Positions 59,897-64,000 of a DNA stretch of 64,000 nucleotides are shown one piece after another. Source of the stretch: Ga0077555 sp050250755 (GTDB taxonomy: Bacteria > Pseudomonadota > Alphaproteobacteria > Rhizobiales > Hyphomicrobiaceae); assembly GCA_050250755.1 (NCBI GenBank), contig JBFWOB010000013.1, forward strand, positions 62,001 to 126,000. The letters run 5' to 3'. Numbering within the stretch: the stretch's first letter is position 1; the number at the start of each line of letters is the position of its first letter. The position numbers and the translations under genes were made by a program. The notes beneath the pieces were generated by a model. The model made no database searches, had not been told where the DNA came from, and worked only from the letters and a program-made list of their open reading frames with translations.

Positions 59897-61222
59897 ATGT
59901 CCCGACGACGGGCCCTCGAGGGCATTCGCGTTGTCGATTTCAGTTGGGTGCGAGCAGGGCCATGGGCGACCCGATGGCTAGGCGCGTTGGGTGCAGAGAT
60001 TATCAAGATCGAGTGGCCCGAGAACGAACGCGGGCGCTTGCCCAGCTCGACGACGCCCCAAAGTCTGGATGTCAATCTCAACACTTCGGGCAATTTCAAC
60101 GACACGAACGTCAATAAAAAAAGCATTACCCTCAATGTACGCAGCCCCAAGGGCCTGGACATCGTCAAGCGCCTGATCGCGGTCTCCGACATCGTCATCG
60201 AGAATTTCAGCTCGCGTGTCCTCCAGAAGTGGGGGCTCGGCTACGATGAGCTGATCAAGATCAAGCCGGATATCGTCTACGTCTCGATGTCGGGATATGG
60301 ACACACGGGCCGCAACCATCACTACACGACATTCGGACCAGTGGCGCAGGCCGCCTCTGGATTGACGTTCCTGTCGGGCTTGCCGGGGAAGCCGCCCGCC
60401 GGATGGGGTTGGTCCTACATGGACGATACTGGCGGCATGTACGGCGCGATGTGCGCCTTGACTGGCCTCTACCATCGCAACGCCACCGGCAAGGGCCAGC
60501 ACATCGATCAATCGCAAATGGTCTCGGCCGTCCCCCTCAATGGACCGGCCCTGCTCGACGTAACGGCGAATGGCCGCGGTTCGAAGCGGCCCGGTTTCCC
60601 ACCCGGCAATCGCGCCCATTGGCCCGGCACGCCTGTGCTCGACAACTACCGTGGCCCGACGGTCGCGCCGCACAATGCCTATCGCACGCATCCCGGTGGC
60701 TACAACGATTGGTGCGTGATCGTGTGCGAAAGCGATGCGGAATGGCGGCGTCTGGTCGATGTGATGGGTGCCCCAGCCTGGGCGGGCGATGCGAAATTCG
60801 CGACACTCACCGGGCGCTTGGAGCATCAGGACGAACTGGACAAGCTGATCGAAGCGTGGACGGAGACACTCGGCAAATACGAACTGACCGAGCGCTGCCA
60901 GGCGGCGGGCGTTCGTGCGCTTCCCGTGCAGAGTGCCGAGGATCGCGTCGAGAACGATCCGCAGCTGCGCGATCGCGGCATGTATCTGGAACTGGATCAT
61001 CCAGCGCTCGGACGCCACAAGGTGCAGAACGCACCGTTCAGGATGTCCAAAACACCAGCGTACAATCACTCCGCCAGCCCGCGCATCGGTGAGCACACGC
61101 GCGACGTCCTCGAAGGGTTGCTCGGCTTCAGCCGTGAGGATCTGCAGGCGGGATTCGATGATGGCACGTTCTGGCCCGTGAAGCGCGCGCGCTTCCCCTA
61201 TCAGGATGACATGCTGAAATGA
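59897..61222 (+). CDS. Class III (CaiB/BaiF) CoA-transferase, catalytic subunit
   Basis: 441 residues. N-terminal VVDFSWVRAGPWATRWLGALGAEIIKIE and KSITLNVRSPKGLDIVKRLI are family blocks. Aligning WSYMDDTGGMYGAMCALTGL with the formyl-CoA transferase segment GDSNTGMHLMIGLLAAL places the first Asp of DD at the catalytic Asp. The enzyme would form an Asp-CoA anhydride and thioester to swap CoA between acids. AGGAGAAG precedes the ATG at 59897. The stop overlaps the next gene's start in an ATGA, giving 1:1 coupled translation with a second subunit, as in heterodimeric CoA-transferases such as BbsEF. Confidence 0.92.
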   Translation: MSRRRALEGIRVVDFSWVRAGPWATRWLGALGAEIIKIEWPENERGRLPSSTTPQSLDVNLNTSGNFNDTNVNKKSITLNVRSPKGLDIVKRLIAVSDIVIENFSSRVLQKWGLGYDELIKIKPDIVYVSMSGYGHTGRNHHYTTFGPVAQAASGLTFLSGLPGKPPAGWGWSYMDDTGGMYGAMCALTGLYHRNATGKGQHIDQSQMVSAVPLNGPALLDVTANGRGSKRPGFPPGNRAHWPGTPVLDNYRGPTVAPHNAYRTHPGGYNDWCVIVCESDAEWRRLVDVMGAPAWAGDAKFATLTGRLEHQDELDKLIEAWTETLGKYELTERCQAAGVRALPVQSAEDRVENDPQLRDRGMYLELDHPALGRHKVQNAPFRMSKTPAYNHSASPRIGEHTRDVLEGLLGFSREDLQAGFDDGTFWPVKRARFPYQDDMLK

Positions 61223-62481
61223 CAGAGGCAGATGCCACTCCGGGTCCGCTGGCCGGGCTTCGCGTCCTGGAACTGGCGGACGAGAAAGGTCAGTTTTGTG
61301 GCAAGCTTATGGGTGATCTCGGCGCCGATGTGGTGAAGATCGAGCCCCCGGGAGGAGAGGCGACGCGGCGGGTGGGGCCGTTTCTCGACGATGTTCCACA
61401 TCCCGAGCGGAGCCTGTCTTTCTGGTACTACAACACATCGAAACGCGGCATTACGCTGAACCTCGAGATGGAAGACGGTCGTCGCGTGTTCGAGCGCCTT
61501 GCCAGCGAGGCGGATATCATTCTCGAGACGTTTCGTCCGGGCTATCTCGATACTTTGGGGCTGGGCTACGATACGCTGAGCACACGCAACCCAAGCCTCG
61601 TCATGTGTTCTCTCACGCCGTTCGGACAGACCGGACCGTGGCGGGACTTCCAGAGCAGCGATTTGCTGCACATGGCGGCTGGCGGGGAGATGGCCTCATG
61701 CGGATACGATGCGGCAGACGTTCCTGGCGGACAGCCGATCGCGCCCGGTGGCGGCAATGCGTGGCACATGGGCGGGCACTTCGCCTACATGGGCATCCTC
61801 GCCGCGCTGGTCAGCCGAACATTCAGCGGTCAGGGCCAATACGTGGATTGCTCAATCCATGAAGCGTGCGCACTAACGACCGAGTCTGCTATCGCCAATT
61901 ACGTCTATCGCGGCGAAACGCTCATTCGTCAGACCGGCCGACATCACGCGGCTGAGGCGACGCCGAGGACGCAGTTCCTCGCCAAGGATGGAAAATATGT
62001 GCTTGCGCTTCTCGGCGGGCGGCTCAATCCGAAGTTCGTGAAGGACCTAGCGGCTTTCCTGGACAGCTACGGCATGGCCGCTGATCTGTTGGATCCGAAA
62101 TACGAGGATCCGAAGGTTGTCGCCGAGAGCGCAAAGCACATCATCGACGATGTCGTTGCCAATTTCATCGCCAGCCTTCCGGCCGAGGAGGTCTACCATG
62201 CCGCGCAGGATCGCGGCTTTACCTGGGCCTCGGTGCGTGCGCCTGAGGACCTGCTGGAGGACGCGCATCTCCGCGATCGCGGTTTCTGGAAGGAGGTCCC
62301 GCACCCGGAATTGGGGCGCAGTTTCATCTATCCGGGAGAAGCCGCGATCTATAATGGCTCGCCGTGGCGCATCTCTCGCCGCGCACCCCTGATCGGAGAG
62401 CACAACGCCGAGATATTTACGGGCGAGCTTGGATTTTCCGATGGAGAGATGAGGGAGTTCGCCGCGCGCAGTGTGATCTGA
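61219..62481 (+). CDS. Class III (CaiB/BaiF) CoA-transferase, subunit lacking the catalytic Asp
   Basis: 420 residues with the family fold: GLRVLELADEKGQFCGKLMGDLGADVVKIEPP, FWYYNTSKRGITLNLE and GQGQYVDCSIHEA. At the catalytic position the segment is GGGNAWHMGGHFAYMGILAAL, and alignment from the conserved GILAAL puts Trp where Asp should be. Together with the upstream subunit, which keeps the Asp, this matches heterodimers in which one subunit is structural. The ATGA overlap with the upstream gene supports a complex. The acid substrate is unknown; the nearby aldolase-type fusion suggests acyl-CoA breakdown. Confidence 0.92.
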   Translation: MTEADATPGPLAGLRVLELADEKGQFCGKLMGDLGADVVKIEPPGGEATRRVGPFLDDVPHPERSLSFWYYNTSKRGITLNLEMEDGRRVFERLASEADIILETFRPGYLDTLGLGYDTLSTRNPSLVMCSLTPFGQTGPWRDFQSSDLLHMAAGGEMASCGYDAADVPGGQPIAPGGGNAWHMGGHFAYMGILAALVSRTFSGQGQYVDCSIHEACALTTESAIANYVYRGETLIRQTGRHHAAEATPRTQFLAKDGKYVLALLGGRLNPKFVKDLAAFLDSYGMAADLLDPKYEDPKVVAESAKHIIDDVVANFIASLPAEEVYHAAQDRGFTWASVRAPEDLLEDAHLRDRGFWKEVPHPELGRSFIYPGEAAIYNGSPWRISRRAPLIGEHNAEIFTGELGFSDGEMREFAARSVI

Positions 62482-62551
62482 ACTGGCCACGGCAGGCAAC
62501 TGTCGGCGGCATCCTGCGGAGCAGCTTGCGCTCAGCGCCCATCTCTCCGCC

Positions 62552-63229
62552 TCACGACGGGCGGCAACTGCGCCAGGCGGCGAAGATACCGCGAATGTCG
62601 GATTTCGGCTCACGCAGCAGAAGCGTGATGCCGACCGCTTCGATCGCCGAAAGCCCCGCGAGAACCGCCGCAATGCGGAACGGCCAAGCAGAAAAACCAC
62701 ACAAAAGGAGCATCAGGCCGATGGCAACCGCCCCGACCGCCATCTTCACCAGCCGCGTGTGATAGCTGGTCAGTTGGCCGTATTTCCAGAAGCCAACCAT
62801 CGCCGGGAGCACGAGGCTGACCACAAGTACGATCACCGCGGGCAATTCCTGCCGCACGACCTCAGGCCAAAGGAGAAGCACAGACAGCCCGATCGCCGTG
62901 TAAGCAACTGCGTCAGCAACCGAGTCGAACTTCGCACCGAAGGCCGTGGGGCCTCCGTAGAGGCGTGCAACTGTCCCATCGGCAGCATCAGTAATGAATG
63001 AGATGGTGAGGAGCCAGAGGAACAGCTTCTGCTCGCCTTCCAACGCAAGCCACACCATGATCGGCGCCGCGATCAGGCGAATTGCGGTCAGCAGGTTCGC
63101 CGCCGTCGGGCCACGGCCGTCATATTGCCAGCGCTCGGTCATAGCCGAAACCATGCCCGGAGTGGTGTCTCGTCGCGAGGTTCCGTTCTCAGGCAGCTTT
63201 TCAGCCACTCTTTCGTCTCTTGAGACCAT
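62552..63229 (-). CDS. CDP-alcohol phosphatidyltransferase
   Basis: About 225 residues with six hydrophobic helices. The family motif D-x2-DG-x2-AR-x8-G-x3-D-x3-D is present in DAADGTVARLYGGPTAFGAKFDSVAD (about residues 84-109). The N-terminal ANLLTAIRLIAAPIM is typical of PgsA/Pss/CDP-diacylglycerol transferases. It attaches an alcohol to a CDP-activated lipid in the inner membrane; which phospholipid cannot be told. Possible starts are GTG 63241, ATG 63229, ATG 63154 and ATG 63142; none has a convincing Shine-Dalgarno. It converges on the CoA-transferase operon, 70 bp apart. Confidence 0.87.
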   Translation of the reverse strand: MVSRDERVAEKLPENGTSRRDTTPGMVSAMTERWQYDGRGPTAANLLTAIRLIAAPIMVWLALEGEQKLFLWLLTISFITDAADGTVARLYGGPTAFGAKFDSVADAVAYTAIGLSVLLLWPEVVRQELPAVIVLVVSLVLPAMVGFWKYGQLTSYHTRLVKMAVGAVAIGLMLLLCGFSAWPFRIAAVLAGLSAIEAVGITLLLREPKSDIRGIFAAWRSCRPS

Positions 63230-64000
63230 GGCATCCCGCACCGGCTACGTATGCGATGAATCGGCAACACTGAGGTCGAGACGGTAAACACTATCGTATG
63301 GGTGACGTACAAGTCTTGGATGATCTCGCATGAGTCGGGTTCGTCCACGCATACCGCAAGTGGCTTCGAGTGGTCCAAATCACGTGCGGCGGCGAGAGGA
63401 GACTCGGCGATCCATTCGGTCAAAGGGTGCATCCAGCGTTGGTCGTGAAGCCGTCTGGAATACAGTTCGGATAAGCCGTCATACGTATGGCCTTCAAAGC
63501 CTGGCAGACCGCGGCCGAGTGCGGACGACCTCCCATGTGCGGCGGTGTTGGGGCTGAGAGCGACATTGCCGTGATGACCTTCGTCGTGGGTGGCGAATTT
63601 TCGAATGGCGAAGTACGGCCGGATGCTAACGACAATGGGCCCGGACAGCGAGTCCTCCGCCTCCCTTACATCGCGCATTTCCACATGGCGCGCGGCATAT
63701 CGCTGCTCCTCCATGAGCACCTGTCGCAACACGATTGTCAGCTCCGGAATTAGCCAGCGCGAAACGCATTTCGAACAGAAGCATTCGTCAGTCGGCACCA
63801 CCAAGGCCTTGCGACGTCTTCCGTTACAACTCGCGCCCTATGGTCAGCATGATCTAGCAGGAATCGTCACGGCTACATCGCGAGTTTGGCTAACACGGCA
63901 AGATCCGCGTGAGCACCTGTTGCTTCGCGATTGCTGCGGCAGAAAAGTTACACTGTGGCTCGTTGCTTTTATGGCCACAAAAGCAATCACAGCGTGCATC
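63230..64000. other. Window end without a supported gene
   Basis: About 770 bp. Open frames exist (a minus frame to 63804 and a plus frame 63487-63753), but neither resembles a known protein, and codon choice does not favour one. It may hold a small unrecognised gene. A palindrome at 63963-63986 is listed separately. Confidence 0.5.
63963..63986. repeat. 24-bp inverted repeat near the window end
   Basis: TTGCTTTT (63963-63970) and AAAAGCAA (63979-63986) are perfect 8-bp arms around ATGGCCAC. The T-run in one arm and A-run in the other could serve as a terminator in either direction or as an operator for a gene beyond the window. Confidence 0.5.

Noticed and set aside
63139..63804. 221-aa minus-strand frame at the window end
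   Set aside because: It overlaps the start region of the phosphatidyltransferase and competes with a plus frame; no family resemblance, so left unannotated.

Overview
The window reads as chromosomal DNA of a GC-rich alphaproteobacterium, most likely of the order Hyphomicrobiales (Rhizobiales). The reasons are the yidC-engB pair, rhizobial-style hmuRTUV and ExbB with a long Ala/Pro-rich leader, an HmuQ/IsdG-type haem oxygenase, OpgGH glucan synthesis, a degenerate-Nudix (NrtR/NadQ-like) regulator, and a selenocysteine tRNA. The genus cannot be fixed from sequence alone. I see no insertion sequence, phage block or CRISPR array; the window looks like core and metabolic chromosome with a few accessory operons.

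Layout. 1-5.5 kb: 5'-truncated yidC, engB, an FHA-adenylate cyclase, an HtpX-like protease and a first MeaB GTPase. 5.6-10.9 kb: a cobalamin riboswitch with a likely ribosome-site-sequestering hairpin, then a btuB-btuF-btuC-btuD operon. 10.9-15 kb: patatin phospholipase, a small conserved protein, an APC permease and a universal stress protein. 15.2-18.7 kb: a 1145-aa receptor-like kinase with a 10 x 26-residue coiled-coil repeat and a WD40 propeller. 18.7-26 kb: pyroglutamyl peptidase, a second MeaB, a PAN-DUF900 exported hydrolase, a GH114-like protein, a degenerate-Nudix regulator, an HD hydrolase and tag. 26.4-28.8 kb: a DUF2325 protein, a small membrane protein and a VOC protein.

28.8-40 kb is one large haem acquisition island: hmuR-T-U-V on the minus strand; an IsdG-type haem oxygenase, HutX-type haem carrier and exbB-exbD-tonB on the plus strand; a HugZ-type protein; and an Rrf2 regulator without the usual Fe-S cysteines. 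The TonB complex could power both hmuR and btuB. 40-43.6 kb is opgGH. 44-49 kb holds a monooxygenase, trmO, a Mop/TOBE protein with an upstream palindrome, an aldehyde dehydrogenase, an aldo/keto reductase, tRNA-Sec and a cupin.

49.2-55.5 kb is a two-gene accessory operon: a protein that looks like an M48-type protease with its HExxH motif destroyed, then a 1710-aa DUF4011-superfamily 1 helicase with a kinase-C-lobe-like N-terminus and a nuclease-like C-terminus. This is the best candidate for an undescribed, probably defensive, system. 55.7-62.5 kb has a DUF35-thiolase-fold fusion lacking the thiolase cysteine, a Nudix hydrolase, a Pit phosphate transporter and a class III CoA-transferase pair in which only one subunit keeps the catalytic Asp. 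The window ends with a CDP-alcohol phosphatidyltransferase and about 0.8 kb with no gene I can support.
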